Notes: generated from the sequence alone by a model not told the origin. A stretch of 64,000 nucleotides of DNA from Butyricicoccus pullicaecorum (GCA_018365995.1 JAGZIY010000009.1:16321-80320), one strand, 5' to 3'. Shown: positions 16,872 to 25,645, counted from the first letter of the stretch. Program-made: numbers and translations.

Positions 16872-17783
16872 ATGGATATGACCAATATAATTTCCGCGGT
16901 GCTCGTGCTGTTTATCATGGGCGTCGTGTTCGCACTGCTGCTTGGCATTGCGGCAAAGGTGTTTGCTGTCGAGGTAGATGAGCGTGTTCCGATGGTACGT
17001 GATTGTCTGCCGGGTGCAAACTGCGGCGGCTGTGGATACCCGGGCTGTGACGGTCTTGCGGCTGCAATCGTCGAGGGCAACGCACCGGTGAATGGCTGCC
17101 CGGTTGGCGGCGCTGCTGCGGCTGCAAAAATTGCCGAGGTCATGGGTGTTGAGGCTGACAGTACAGAACCGAAGGTTGCACATGTGCACTGTAACGGTGG
17201 CTGCAATGCGGTAGACAAGGCGAAGTATGAGGGCTTGCAGGATTGTAATGCGGCAATGCGTGTTGCAGCTGGTCCAAAGGAATGTGCATACGGCTGCATG
17301 GGTCTGGGCTCCTGTGTAAAAGAATGTGCATTTGATGCGCTGCATATCGTAGATGGCAAGGCGCTGGTAGATGCGGAAAAGTGTGTTGCATGCGGTAAGT
17401 GTGTTGCTGCTTGTCCGAAGAAACTGATCGACCTCGTTCCGAAGTCTAAGAAGGTTCATGTAAACTGTAAGAATCAGGACAAGGGCGCGCAGGCAATGAA
17501 GGTTTGCACAAACTCCTGCATTGGCTGTATGAAGTGTGAAAAGACCTGTAAGTTTGATGCGATCCATGTTGTGAACAACGTGGCCGTTATCGACTATGAC
17601 AAGTGCAAGAACTGTAAGATGTGTTCCAAAGCTTGTCCGAAGAATGCAATCGAGCCAATTCCGACCAAGGAGGAAAAGGAAAAGTTCGATGCCATGATGA
17701 AGGCGCAGGCAGAGAAAGCAAAGGCGGCAGCACAGGCAAAGGCTGCTGAACAGGCTGCTGCGGAAGCGCCAAAGGGTGAATAA
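16872..17783 (+). CDS. rnfB: Rnf complex subunit B (polyferredoxin)
   Basis: Entry point for electrons from reduced ferredoxin. 303 residues: one N-terminal transmembrane helix, an Fe-S domain with CGGCGYPGCDG near 50-60, then four Cys-rich 4Fe-4S motifs (CAYGCMGLGSC, CVACGKC, CIGCMKC, CKNCKMC). The Ala/Lys/Glu-rich tail resembles that of RnfC here. Last gene of the rnf operon, followed by a terminator. Confidence 0.96.
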   Translation: MDMTNIISAVLVLFIMGVVFALLLGIAAKVFAVEVDERVPMVRDCLPGANCGGCGYPGCDGLAAAIVEGNAPVNGCPVGGAAAAAKIAEVMGVEADSTEPKVAHVHCNGGCNAVDKAKYEGLQDCNAAMRVAAGPKECAYGCMGLGSCVKECAFDALHIVDGKALVDAEKCVACGKCVAACPKKLIDLVPKSKKVHVNCKNQDKGAQAMKVCTNSCIGCMKCEKTCKFDAIHVVNNVAVIDYDKCKNCKMCSKACPKNAIEPIPTKEEKEKFDAMMKAQAEKAKAAAQAKAAEQAAAEAPKGE

Positions 17784-17812
17784 CCTACAAATCAAAGAAA
17801 ATCTGTAAAGCG

Positions 17813-17842
17813 AAAAGGGGTCCGGTCTGGACCCCTTTTCTT
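17813..17842 (+). terminator. rnf operon terminator
   Basis: AAAAGGGGTCC pairs with GGACCCCTTTT over a short GGTCT loop, followed by CTTTG. It lies just before mrnC, so mrnC needs readthrough or its own promoter. Confidence 0.85.
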
Positions 17843-17868
17843 TGAAATTTTGGTATGGAAAGGAGAGA

Positions 17869-18294
17869 ATGGATTTGCATGATTATTTGCACGTGCGCAT
17901 GGAGAGCGCAGATATTGGACGATTGTCCAGTCTGGCGCTTGCCCATGTGGGAGACTGCGTATATGAAATGCTGACCCGTGGGCGGCTGGTAAGCAGTGGT
18001 CTCACAACAGCACGCAATCTGCACAGTCATACGGTGGCATTGGTGCGTGCGTCCGCACAGTATGAGGCGGCGCAGTATATCCTGCCGCTTTTGACAGAGG
18101 AAGAACAGGATATTTTTCGCCGTGCACGCAATACTAAGGTGCATGGAGTGCCCAAGGCAGCATCGAAGGCGGAATATGCCTATGCAACCGCTTTGGAGGC
18201 GCTGTTTGGCTGGCTGTATCTCAAAGGAGAGTATGACCGTATCAATGCCCTCTATGATGTGATCGTAAAGGAACAGCCGCTTTCCAGTAAGTAA
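17869..18294 (+). CDS. mrnC: Mini-ribonuclease 3
   Basis: RNase III-like nuclease lacking the dsRNA-binding domain; in Bacillus it matures 23S rRNA ends. 141 residues. The catalytic domain is visible from ALAHVGDCVYEML (catalytic Asp) to the acidic motif ALEALFGWLYL, with RNTKVHG and KAEYAYATALEA between, all typical of MrnC. Start ATG 17869 follows AAAGGAGAG; a TTG at 17842 within the terminator is less likely. Confidence 0.92.
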   Translation: MDLHDYLHVRMESADIGRLSSLALAHVGDCVYEMLTRGRLVSSGLTTARNLHSHTVALVRASAQYEAAQYILPLLTEEEQDIFRRARNTKVHGVPKAASKAEYAYATALEALFGWLYLKGEYDRINALYDVIVKEQPLSSK

Positions 18295-18295
18295 A

Positions 18296-18342
18296 GAGGG
18301 GCAGAGCGGTCTGCATTGTTTTGCATACCGTTCGGCCCCTCC
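18296..18342. terminator. convergent terminator between mrnC and the small basic-protein gene
   Basis: AGGGGC..GA.CGGT pairs with ACCG.TC.GCCCCT, a long stem with small mismatches and a GCATTGTTTTGC loop, between two convergent genes. Confidence 0.65.
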
Positions 18343-18348
18343 TGCGGG

Positions 18349-18459
18349 TTATCGGCAGTTCTGCATGGAATCGCTCTGATTCTGGAAGGAATCAGACTTC
18401 TTCTGCTCTGCCTGCTGACCCTGCTTCTTATTTGATGCCTTTGGATTATTCTTAGCCAT
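18349..18459 (-). CDS. 36-residue Asn/Gln/Lys-rich protein of unknown function
   Basis: A 36-residue frame starting MAKNNPKASNKKQGQQ and ending SMQNCR, behind GAGGTG at the right distance. The composition is strongly biased to Asn, Gln, Lys and Ser with a single Cys near the end, so it is likely disordered. Similar tiny MAKN-type proteins occur in Clostridia (recollection, not searched). Some resemble small spore-associated proteins, but no family is claimed. Too small for many gene callers; the clean start signal supports it. Confidence 0.6.
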   Translation of the reverse strand: MAKNNPKASNKKQGQQAEQKKSDSFQNQSDSMQNCR

Positions 18460-18615
18460 TGAAAATCACCTCTTTCTGATGTGCTGTTGCTAGTATGAAC
18501 GGAAAATACACAGACTATGCAATAAATTTTTATAGGCAGACCTTGAAACTCACGGAAATATTTGATAAAATCCTAAAGGATAACACGATTTATATGGAAA
18601 AGGAGAATAGATATC

Positions 18616-19359
18616 ATGTCCGGACATTCCAAGTGGCATAATATTGCCAAGCGTAAGGGCGCAAATGATGCAAAAAAAGCGAAAATTTTCACAAAAATCG
18701 GTCGTGAAATGGCAATCGCGATCAAAGAAGGCGGATCCCCGAATCCGGATATCAATGGACGTCTGCGCGATGTCATTGCAAAGGCAAAGGCAAACAATAT
18801 GCCAAATGACAACATTAAGCGCATGTTGGACAAGTATTCTGGTGCGAATGGCAGCGTAGAATACGAGGCAATCAACTATGAGGGTTATGGTGTTGGCGGT
18901 GTTGCAGTCATCGTCGAGACATTGACCGATAACCGTAATCGTACCGCCGCAGATGTACGTCATCTGCTCGATAAATATGGTGCAGGCATGGGTGCAACCG
19001 GCTGTGTTGGCTGGCAGTTTGACCAGAAGGGTGTTATGATCATCGAGCGTGAGGAGCTTGACGAAGATGAAACCATGATGCTGGCACTAGATGCTGGGGC
19101 AGAGGATTTTCAGGCAGATGAGGAAACCTTTACAATCTATACCGCGCCAGCAGATTTTGGCACGGTGCGTGAGGCACTGGAGAATAAGGGAATACACTTT
19201 GTAGAGGCTGAGGTGGAAATGGTTCCGCAAAACTATATCCGTCTGGAGTCCGCTGAGGATATGGAGAAGATGCGCAAGCTTCTTGATAACCTTGAGGACA
19301 ATGATGATGTACAGTCTGTTTGGCACAACTGGGAAAATGAGGACGAATTTGAGGGCTAA
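18616..19359 (+). CDS. yebC: YebC/PmpR-family protein
   Basis: 247-residue protein of the YebC family, described as DNA-binding regulators and, more recently for some members, as factors relieving ribosome stalling on proline-rich sequences. The N-terminus MSGHSKWHNIAKRKGANDAKK is diagnostic. Three domains of the usual length follow, with the acidic C-terminus DNLEDNDDVQSVWHNWE. Ribosome binding site AAAGGAG; terminator follows. Monocistronic. Confidence 0.95.
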   Translation: MSGHSKWHNIAKRKGANDAKKAKIFTKIGREMAIAIKEGGSPNPDINGRLRDVIAKAKANNMPNDNIKRMLDKYSGANGSVEYEAINYEGYGVGGVAVIVETLTDNRNRTAADVRHLLDKYGAGMGATGCVGWQFDQKGVMIIEREELDEDETMMLALDAGAEDFQADEETFTIYTAPADFGTVREALENKGIHFVEAEVEMVPQNYIRLESAEDMEKMRKLLDNLEDNDDVQSVWHNWENEDEFEG

Positions 19360-19363
19360 TCCA

Positions 19364-19400
19364 TAAAAAAAGCGAGGGAAATTTCCCTCGCTTTTTTTAA
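19364..19400. terminator. bidirectional terminator between yebC and MATE gene
   Basis: AAAAAAGCGAGGGAAA pairs with TTTCCCTCGCTTTTTT; A-run and T-run on both sides serve the two convergent genes. Confidence 0.9.
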
Positions 19401-20695
19401 TTTTCTGCGTTGGGTGCTTTTTTGTATGCCAGATATCGGAAAACAAGCGCAACACAAGCCATCAAGATTTGAACCACCGGGGTTGCGATCCAGACGCCTT
19501 CGAGATTGAAAAAACGCGGCAGGATTAAGAGTGTAACTGCCATCATCACCGGTTCCCCATAGACCATGACGTAGGCAAAGCGGTCTAGGTTGATGGAGTA
19601 AAAATAGGAAATAGTGACGCGCACAATGGCAATTGCCGGATATCCGATTGCAATGACGCAGAGCACATGTCCTACTATGGAAGCTGCATCTGGAGAGGAA
19701 CCAAAAATTGCAGGGAACCATGCCCGTCCAAAAACGGTCAGCAGAGCGAAGGCAATCGAAAGTCCGAGTCCGATCCCGTAGGCAAGTTTGCGGATAAAGT
19801 GCAAATCCTTGGTGCGGGATTCCCCAAAATAAAGGCTCATAGTAGGCTGGCTGCCGTCACCAACGCCCTGTAAAATCAGCTGAATAACAATCGAAACATA
19901 GCTTACAACGGCATAGGCGGCAATTGCAAGCTCTCCGCCATATTGGACTGCGCCAAGATTGACGAGCATGATGACAAGATTGGGGGATATGGTTAGTCCG
20001 AAGGGGGAAATACCTGTGGTAATGATGCGTGAAACCGCCCAACCCTGTGGAATGAGCATCTTTCGCGGGATATCATGCTCGGTGATGATTAGCATAATAA
20101 GGCACAGAAAGGCAGTAACCGCCTGTCCCAGAATGGTTGCAAGACCGGCGCCTGCCATTCCCATGCCTCCGCGAATCAAAACGGCATCTAAAATGATGTT
20201 GGTGATAAACCCAGCCATCATGGCAAACATGGCGAATATAGAACGGTTAAGGTTGCGGAATATGGGTGCGAGTCCGGTTGCAAATACCTGAAAGGCAGTG
20301 CCCAGAATGATCATGCGGATATAGTCCAGCCCGCAGTCATAGACTGCGCCAGTGGCACCGAATAGGCGCAATAGATGGGGGTGAAGCGGCCATAAAATCA
20401 GCAGCAGCGCAATCGTTGCAAGAAACAGCATGGATATCGTCGTACCCAGAAAACGCTGGCGCTGGTCATCTTCTCCCCGCCCAAGACTGATGGACATGTG
20501 AATAGAGCCGCCCATTCCAATACCTGTTCCAACCGCCTGCAAAAGTGAGGTCATTGGATAAGCGATATTGATTCCGGCAAGCCCGCTGTCTCCGATATAT
20601 TGCCCGACAAAGAAGCCGTCTACGATTGCATAAACACCGGAAAAGGCGAATGCCAGTACCGCGGGCAGCATTGTGAACAGATAAGATCGAATCAA
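19397..20695 (-). CDS. MATE-family multidrug/metabolite exporter
   Basis: 432-residue membrane protein with about 12 transmembrane helices and the MATE/DinF fold. The N-terminal motif VDGFFVGQYIGDSGLAGINIAYP is characteristic, and the two halves are related. The start is TTG 20695, eight bases after GGGAGGAA, with a consensus promoter upstream. Probably a cation-coupled exporter; substrate unknown. Confidence 0.9.
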   Translation of the reverse strand: MIRSYLFTMLPAVLAFAFSGVYAIVDGFFVGQYIGDSGLAGINIAYPMTSLLQAVGTGIGMGGSIHMSISLGRGEDDQRQRFLGTTISMLFLATIALLLILWPLHPHLLRLFGATGAVYDCGLDYIRMIILGTAFQVFATGLAPIFRNLNRSIFAMFAMMAGFITNIILDAVLIRGGMGMAGAGLATILGQAVTAFLCLIMLIITEHDIPRKMLIPQGWAVSRIITTGISPFGLTISPNLVIMLVNLGAVQYGGELAIAAYAVVSYVSIVIQLILQGVGDGSQPTMSLYFGESRTKDLHFIRKLAYGIGLGLSIAFALLTVFGRAWFPAIFGSSPDAASIVGHVLCVIAIGYPAIAIVRVTISYFYSINLDRFAYVMVYGEPVMMAVTLLILPRFFNLEGVWIATPVVQILMACVALVFRYLAYKKAPNAEN

Positions 20696-21152
20696 CGTTG
20701 TTCCTCCCTTTTCTTTTGATACGTTATATCTAGCCGGAAAATTATATCATGCAGATAGATACTTGTCAAGCAATTGCATTTTGAATCAAAAAACAGAAAT
20801 TTTGAGCGAGAAATACTGGGGAAAAAGGGTGCGGCAAATTGCCGCACCCTTTGCGTGTCAATAGTTCCTGCGGAATGATATCCTCCAGCCATGTTTGATT
20901 TTCTGTAAGATTGATGACAAACATGCGTCCGGCATGGCGGCCATATTTCGACTGATGATATTTGAACAACATACGATTTTTCTGACCGTGTCCAGAATTT
21001 CAATTTTGCCGATAGGGTGGGAGAGTGCATAGCACAAGGATGTTCTCTGCTCATTTTACATAGTATTTGCCTGTATGCTCTTTCTTAAAACAATCAACAT
21101 GTTCGCGGTGTTATCGCTTCCCCCTATGGCATTGCTCCAAAAGCGACTATGT
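20696..21152. other. intergenic region with MATE promoter and an isolated hairpin
   Basis: A minus-strand promoter with TTGACA (20764-20769) and TATAAT (20741-20746), 17-base spacer, drives the MATE gene. A hairpin at 20828-20850 (GGGTGCGGCAA with TTGCCGCACCC) followed on the minus strand by TTTT looks like a terminator of something read leftward. A 68-codon frame before it (20766-20972, minus) has protein-like stretches but no start signal or recognised family. It may be a gene relic. The rest, 20973-21152, shows nothing recognisable. Confidence 0.45.
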
Positions 21153-21632
21153 TCAGCTTTCGGTCTTTTGTTTTGGATACAGCTTGGGAATCCGAAAACT
21201 CTGCTCGCCGTTTGCTTCATCAGACACGGTTCCCGCCGGAAAGTAAAGAATCAGATTGCCTTCTTCGTCCACCTCAAACTTTGTGGTTTCGTCAATGGTC
21301 ACATAATCACTCAACGGCGTATCTTCTTCAATCGGGAAATAACGAATCTCCGGATTTTTATCCATGCGGTTGCCCATTTGCATCGTGATGGTGTCTGTCA
21401 AGTAATCCATATAGTCTTCTCCCAGCAGTTCTTCCAGTGTGGCAGTTTTCTGCCCATCAGGGGAAGACTCTGTGTCAGGTGAGTCTGTTTTCGTTTCAGT
21501 TGTTGTTTCCTGCGGCGCAGTTTCCTTGCCACTGCTATTTTCCACAGCAGGCGTGCTACAGGAAGCGAGCACCAGTGTGCTGAGCATCAGCGTCAAAACA
21601 GTCAACATCCGCAGCCAGTTCTTTTTCATCAT
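21153..21632 (-). CDS. lipoprotein with RsiV-like DUF3298 C-terminal domain
   Basis: Exported lipoprotein, 159 residues. Signal peptide with lipobox VLASC, a Ser/Thr/Glu-rich linker (about 25-60), then a C-terminal region beginning TATLEELLGEDYMDYL and running to a hydrophobic FRIP motif. This order (LDELL..., NPEIRYFP, FEVDEEGNLILYFP) matches the C-terminal half of DUF3298, the ligand domain of the lysozyme-sensing anti-sigma factor RsiV. The N-terminal half of that domain is absent. Start ATG 21632 follows AAGGAGGAATTT. Last gene of an ECF sigma cluster. Confidence 0.7.
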   Translation of the reverse strand: MMKKNWLRMLTVLTLMLSTLVLASCSTPAVENSSGKETAPQETTTETKTDSPDTESSPDGQKTATLEELLGEDYMDYLTDTITMQMGNRMDKNPEIRYFPIEEDTPLSDYVTIDETTKFEVDEEGNLILYFPAGTVSDEANGEQSFRIPKLYPKQKTES

Positions 21633-21714
21633 AAATTCCTCCTTAGTTGTCTTGCTCTGTAAGTTTTCGGTGCAGTGGTATTGACCCATCAATATTCCCG
21701 TTTATATCGAAGAT

Positions 21715-22230
21715 TCAATAGTTGATTCCCACAATGGCCAGACTTCCCGCCACAACACCAAACACCACATTCGGATATCCGCTCTTTGATAGAGAAAATC
21801 CTGCTTTGCTGGGTTTCAATCCGTCAATATCCGCCTCAGTAATTTCTGTGAGCAAATCTTCCGTAAAGACCTTCTCAGCGTCCAGCGCGATTAGTTCCTC
21901 TCGGGATTCAATGGACGCGCTCCCTACATAAAGAGGATATGATGCCAGATCTGCCAGCCCTTCCAGATTCTTCTCCGCCACAACAGCTTGAATCTTCTCC
22001 GCAAAAGTGGCCGCAGCGGCGGCATCCACGGCAAAGTTATCCTCGTAGAAGACCAGCTCCGTATTCGGCACTTCCTTAGATGGCTGTTGCTCATCTTCCT
22101 CCAAAACATCAGGCTGCTGATACTGCGGGGGTTTCTCTTCTTCTCCCACAGGACTGCCGTTTTGTCCGCATCCCGCTATCAGCAGGAATAGAATACCTGC
22201 AAGTACCAACGTGATCCCTCTTTTTTGCAT
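21715..22230 (-). CDS. putative lipoprotein of unknown function
   Basis: 171 residues. Lipobox LIAGC (Cys about 21), a Glu/Pro/Gln-rich linker, and a folded domain with FAEKIQAVVAEKNLEGLADLASYP near 78-101, similar in style to DUF4440/NTF2-like small extracytoplasmic domains, though not confidently assigned. Located between the anti-sigma gene and the DUF3298 lipoprotein gene, same strand, so likely part of the same regulon. Confidence 0.7.
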   Translation of the reverse strand: MQKRGITLVLAGILFLLIAGCGQNGSPVGEEEKPPQYQQPDVLEEDEQQPSKEVPNTELVFYEDNFAVDAAAAATFAEKIQAVVAEKNLEGLADLASYPLYVGSASIESREELIALDAEKVFTEDLLTEITEADIDGLKPSKAGFSLSKSGYPNVVFGVVAGSLAIVGINY

Positions 22231-22330
22231 TTATCTCGATCCTTTCAACAGGAAATTTTCGATATTTCCCGCAAAAATATTCTTGGTTGGTTAGACGCTG
22301 CAACGACCAAAAAGTTTCTGCTGCCGTATG

Positions 22331-23185
22331 TTATTTTTCCGGAATTTCGTCAGCAAGTCCGCTTTCTACGGCAAGCTTTATATCGCTGCCATATAGCGCC
22401 TCTATCGACTGCAACGCCGCATTGGCTTCGGTTTCGGTCTCATACTGTCCAATCGTAATGATATACTCACCGCTTTGAGTCCGCAGTTGTGTGGCCTCGC
22501 CTTTATACCGTTCAGAAAGCAGACCCAACTGCTCGCCGTATGGAACTGCTTCTGAGCGAAGATAGTAAACCGTCTGTTCTGGCTGATACGCGGGGTCAGG
22601 ATAAAAACGCATAGAAAGCGCACCCGGCTCTGCAAGTTCGGTGATTTCATAAGTATAACCGCTGTTCAGCACAATGGTAAAGCCATACATGGAATCGTCC
22701 CCGATCATGGTACGGTAGACATCTTGAACCGCTTCGGTCGCAAGCAGACTTCCCTGAATCGTCTCATAATCGAGCGTACGGACGCCATGCAGCGTCAGAA
22801 CGATGCGGTTTGGTGCCAGCAGGTGTGAAACCGTATATGCAGGAGCTGTATCCAACTCGCCGCGGCTGCTTTCAAAGCATAATTTCACCGTCTCTCCGTT
22901 CGCCTCTGCTTTAGTATGTACACCGTCTGTACGCTCTCCGCCGCCTCCTATACGCAGCATTCGCACCACACTGCCGATGATCGAAAGCCGAGACGCATAG
23001 GCGTAGACCGGCGTTATATTGGCACCCAAAAATGCAATACAGCATACAGCGGCAATACTGACCGCCCATCTGCGCAAATATCTGGTTCGTTTTTCCCGTG
23101 CAGCTCTCTTCATGGAACTCCTAATGATCTGATCCAGATCTTCCGGAATCGGGATCTTATCATAATACTCTTTTCCCACGTTCAA
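22331..23185 (-). CDS. anti-sigma factor, DUF4179-like with C-terminal SPOR-like domain
   Basis: Predicted membrane-bound inhibitor of the sigma factor encoded just upstream. The 284-residue protein has a cytoplasmic N-terminal helix region (IPIPEDLDQIIRSSMKRAAREK), one transmembrane segment near 43-62 (SIAAVCCIAFLGANI), an extracytoplasmic DUF4179-type region, and a C-terminal stretch GEYIITIGQYETETEANAAL that fits a SPOR domain, a fold known to bind denuded peptidoglycan. Start: TTG 23185, placed 10 bases after AAAGGAGG and overlapping the sigma gene by 26 bases, so translation is coupled. Confidence 0.72.
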   Translation of the reverse strand: MNVGKEYYDKIPIPEDLDQIIRSSMKRAAREKRTRYLRRWAVSIAAVCCIAFLGANITPVYAYASRLSIIGSVVRMLRIGGGGERTDGVHTKAEANGETVKLCFESSRGELDTAPAYTVSHLLAPNRIVLTLHGVRTLDYETIQGSLLATEAVQDVYRTMIGDDSMYGFTIVLNSGYTYEITELAEPGALSMRFYPDPAYQPEQTVYYLRSEAVPYGEQLGLLSERYKGEATQLRTQSGEYIITIGQYETETEANAALQSIEALYGSDIKLAVESGLADEIPEK

Positions 23186-23684
23186 GGTCTGTGCCTCCTT
23201 TCTCCAAATATAGCCGCATTTTATGCAAAGCACGGTACAGTCTGGATTTTACAGTAGATTCTGGTTCCTGCAGAACCTTTGATATCTCAAGAAACGTGTA
23301 TTCCTCAAAATACCGCAGCGTCACACAAACCCTGTCTTTTTCACTTAGTGCATCGAGGGCTTTGAATAGATCCATAGAATCTTCTGGAATCAATTCTTTC
23401 TCCGGAACAGCTACTACTTCCAATACCGTGTCCTCGCAGAAAATAAGCCGTGATCGCTCACGCATCAAATCAATAGCCACATTAAAAACAATCCGGGTAA
23501 TCCATGTGTCAAGATATTCTGGCGCTTTCAAGGTATGCAGGCTTTTCAGTCCTCGGTAGGCTGCTTCTCCCACAATATCCAGCGCATCATGCTCGTTTTT
23601 CGCGTAGGAGTACGCAATCCGGTAGTATTTTTCTTTTTTAGCTTGAAATACCTGTGCAAATTGCGCTTGACTTATGCCCACCAC
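23160..23684 (-). CDS. ECF-type RNA polymerase sigma factor (SigV-like)
   Basis: 174-residue extracytoplasmic-function sigma factor. Region 2 spans about 10-80 (YRIAYSYAKNEHDALDIVGEA, then TWITRIVFNVAIDLMR) and region 4 about 115-165 (LSEKDRVCVTLRYFEEYTFLEISKVL with VKSRLYRALHKMR). The GTG start at 23684 follows GGGGAG. The overlap with a membrane anti-sigma gene and the downstream RsiV-like lipoprotein gene suggest a cell-envelope stress regulon. A CGTCTAA motif near 23744-23750 (minus strand) could be part of an autoregulated ECF promoter. Confidence 0.88.
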   Translation of the reverse strand: MVGISQAQFAQVFQAKKEKYYRIAYSYAKNEHDALDIVGEAAYRGLKSLHTLKAPEYLDTWITRIVFNVAIDLMRERSRLIFCEDTVLEVVAVPEKELIPEDSMDLFKALDALSEKDRVCVTLRYFEEYTFLEISKVLQEPESTVKSRLYRALHKMRLYLEKGGTDLERGKRVL

Positions 23685-24200
23685 GCATCTCCCCTTTCTC
23701 TGTTCGCAGACAAATACTCACTCGGTCTTGTGTCCCCTTACATCTATTAGACGTTCTTTTATGCAAAAACGACGCACCCTGTTAAAAAAATTTGCTGCCC
23801 GACCCGAACGGTGACTCAGAATAAAATAAGTTGGAAACAACCCAGCAAGCAGGACAGCCACATTTTATATATTGACTAAAAAGAGCCAAACAGGGCGGGA
23901 AGTGGTGTGACATCACACCACTTCCCAACCTGACGTACCTTCAGGTACAGCGGACTGATGACCTTCTGCGCAGTATGCAGATTTTCCTGCAAATCGAACT
24001 CATTACGCTCACTTCCATGGAATTTTGCTTGTGGTTTTATATGCGCAGTATCCCATTTTTGCATAAAAATGGAAATAAGAGATTGAAAAATATGCAATTT
24101 GCATGAGGTGGGACGGATAAGGGTGCGCTGTTCAAATAGAATAGAATCTGATATACTGGAAACAAATCTATATTTTATAAAAGATGAGAGGCGAAGGACT
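23685..24200. other. 516-base intergenic region with a 30-base perfect palindrome
   Basis: Holds the upstream region of the sigma gene, a 30-base inverted repeat at 23897-23926 (arms GGGAAGTGGTGTGA, 2-base centre) and a second at 23935-23948 (GTACCT/AGGTAC). A 73-codon minus-strand frame crosses this region but lacks a start signal and is not accepted as a gene. Nothing recognisable lies between 23949 and 24190 apart from the AlaX start region. Confidence 0.5.
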
Positions 24201-25355
24201 TTGCAGGATACCTTATTTTATCGTGATGCCTATGTACGTACCTTTGATGCGGTTGTAGTAGATTGCAAACCATCTGTGCAGGGGTTTGAGGTTGTTTTAT
24301 CGGATACTGCATTTTATCCAGAGGGCGGCGGACAGCCGGGAGATACCGGAGTTCTGGGTGGCGTGCGGGTATGGGATACCAAGGAAAAAGAGGGACACAT
24401 CGTACATTTTTGTGATGCAGCGCTGTCAGTTGGGGACACTGTTCACGGCGAGTTGGATTGGGAGCGCCGGTTTCGGCATATGCAGTCGCATACCGGAGAG
24501 CATATTTTTTCGGGGATTGCGCATGCGCTATATGGCTGTGAGAATGTGGGGTTCCACATGAGCCAGAACTGCGTTACGATTGACTTCGATCGTGCCCTGA
24601 CTGCCGAGCAGGTTGCCGAAATCGAGCGGCAGACAAACGAAGCAGTCTTTGCCAATGCGCCAACGATTGTGCAGTATCCGACACCTGAGGTCTTGCGGAC
24701 ATTAGACTATCGAAGCAAGAAGGAACTGACGGGAACGGTGCGATTGGTGGAGACCGGCGGTCGGGATTTGTGCGCATGCTGTGGACTGCATGTTGCGAGA
24801 AGCGGGGAGGTTGGGTGCGTCAAGGTTGGCATACAGACCCCGCATCGTGGTGGAATCCGTATGACACTGCGCATCGGTTGGGACGCGCTGCGTGATTATC
24901 ACCAAAGGCAAAAGCAGACCACAGATATTTCCCACCTTTTATCTGCTAAGCCAGATGAAATCGTGGAGGCCGTACAGAGAATGACAGAGCAGAATGATGT
25001 CTATAAGGCACAGGTGATTGCGCTGCATGATGAAATCTTTCGCTTACGGGCGCAGGCACTTCCAAAGGAAGCAGACAAGCTATGGCAGTTTGCAGAAGGT
25101 CTGACTCCGGTGGAAACCAGACGTTTTGCCGATGTTCTGGCAGAACAGGCAGAATGGGCAGCTGTATTTACAGATACCGGGGAAAATCACTGGCAGTATG
25201 CAGTTTGCAGTCATACGCTGGACGTGCGCGCCATCTGCCAAGCGCTCAATACAACATTCCATGGACATGGCGGCGGGAAACCGGCGGTGGTGCAGGGCGC
25301 AATCCATGCGGCACGTGCGCAAATTGAAGCGTTTTGTGAGGAATATATGTTGTAA
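24201..25355 (+). CDS. alanyl-tRNA editing protein (AlaX-type with DHHA1 domain)
   Basis: Free-standing editing enzyme hydrolysing Ser- or Gly-tRNA(Ala). 384 residues: AlaRS-like second additional domain with the zinc motif HTGEH (about 99-103) and the paired CACCGLH motif (about 191-197), then a coiled linker and a C-terminal DHHA1 domain with the Gly-rich HGHGGGKP motif. Start TTG 24201 gives the expected N-terminus (LQDTLFYRDAY) behind GGCGAAGGAC. It lacks the aminoacylation domain, which excludes AlaRS. Confidence 0.93.
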   Translation: MQDTLFYRDAYVRTFDAVVVDCKPSVQGFEVVLSDTAFYPEGGGQPGDTGVLGGVRVWDTKEKEGHIVHFCDAALSVGDTVHGELDWERRFRHMQSHTGEHIFSGIAHALYGCENVGFHMSQNCVTIDFDRALTAEQVAEIERQTNEAVFANAPTIVQYPTPEVLRTLDYRSKKELTGTVRLVETGGRDLCACCGLHVARSGEVGCVKVGIQTPHRGGIRMTLRIGWDALRDYHQRQKQTTDISHLLSAKPDEIVEAVQRMTEQNDVYKAQVIALHDEIFRLRAQALPKEADKLWQFAEGLTPVETRRFADVLAEQAEWAAVFTDTGENHWQYAVCSHTLDVRAICQALNTTFHGHGGGKPAVVQGAIHAARAQIEAFCEEYML

Positions 25356-25370
25356 GGAGGAAACTGGCAG

Positions 25371-25601
25371 ATGCGTGAAATTTATCCGGGGCGGCGTTAC
25401 CGTCATTTTAAGGGGAATTTATATCAGGTCATATTGATTGCGCGCCACTCGGAGACACAGGAACCAATGGTCGTATATCAAGCGCTCTATGGAGACTATG
25501 GCTTTTATGTTAGACCTTATAATATGTTTGCGAGTGCTGTGGATCGTAAAAAATATCCAGAGGCGGAGCAGGAATATCGCTTTGCCCTTGTGGAGGATTA
25601 A
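25371..25601 (+). CDS. DUF1653 protein
   Basis: 76-residue single-domain protein: YPGRRYRHFKGNLYQVI at the N-terminus and MVVYQALYGDYGFYVRP in the middle are the DUF1653 hallmarks. Function unknown. Starts 15 bases after the AlaX-type gene behind AAGGAGG and shares its terminator, so cotranscribed. Confidence 0.85.
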   Translation: MREIYPGRRYRHFKGNLYQVILIARHSETQEPMVVYQALYGDYGFYVRPYNMFASAVDRKKYPEAEQEYRFALVED

Positions 25602-25603
25602 AA

Positions 25604-25643
25604 AAACCGCCGCGTAGAACTTACTTCTCTATGCGGCGGTTTC
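25604..25643. terminator. bidirectional terminator
   Basis: AAACCGCCGC.TAGA pairs with TCTA.GCGGCGGTTT around ACTTACT, between convergent genes, with A-run and T-run flanks. Confidence 0.88.
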
Positions 25644-25645
25644 TC

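Noticed and set aside
20766..20972. 68-codon minus-strand frame before a hairpin
   Set aside because: Protein-like in places but no start signal or family recognised; may be a gene relic.
23876..24097. 73-codon minus-strand frame through the palindrome
   Set aside because: Dominated by inverted-repeat sequence and lacks a ribosome binding site.
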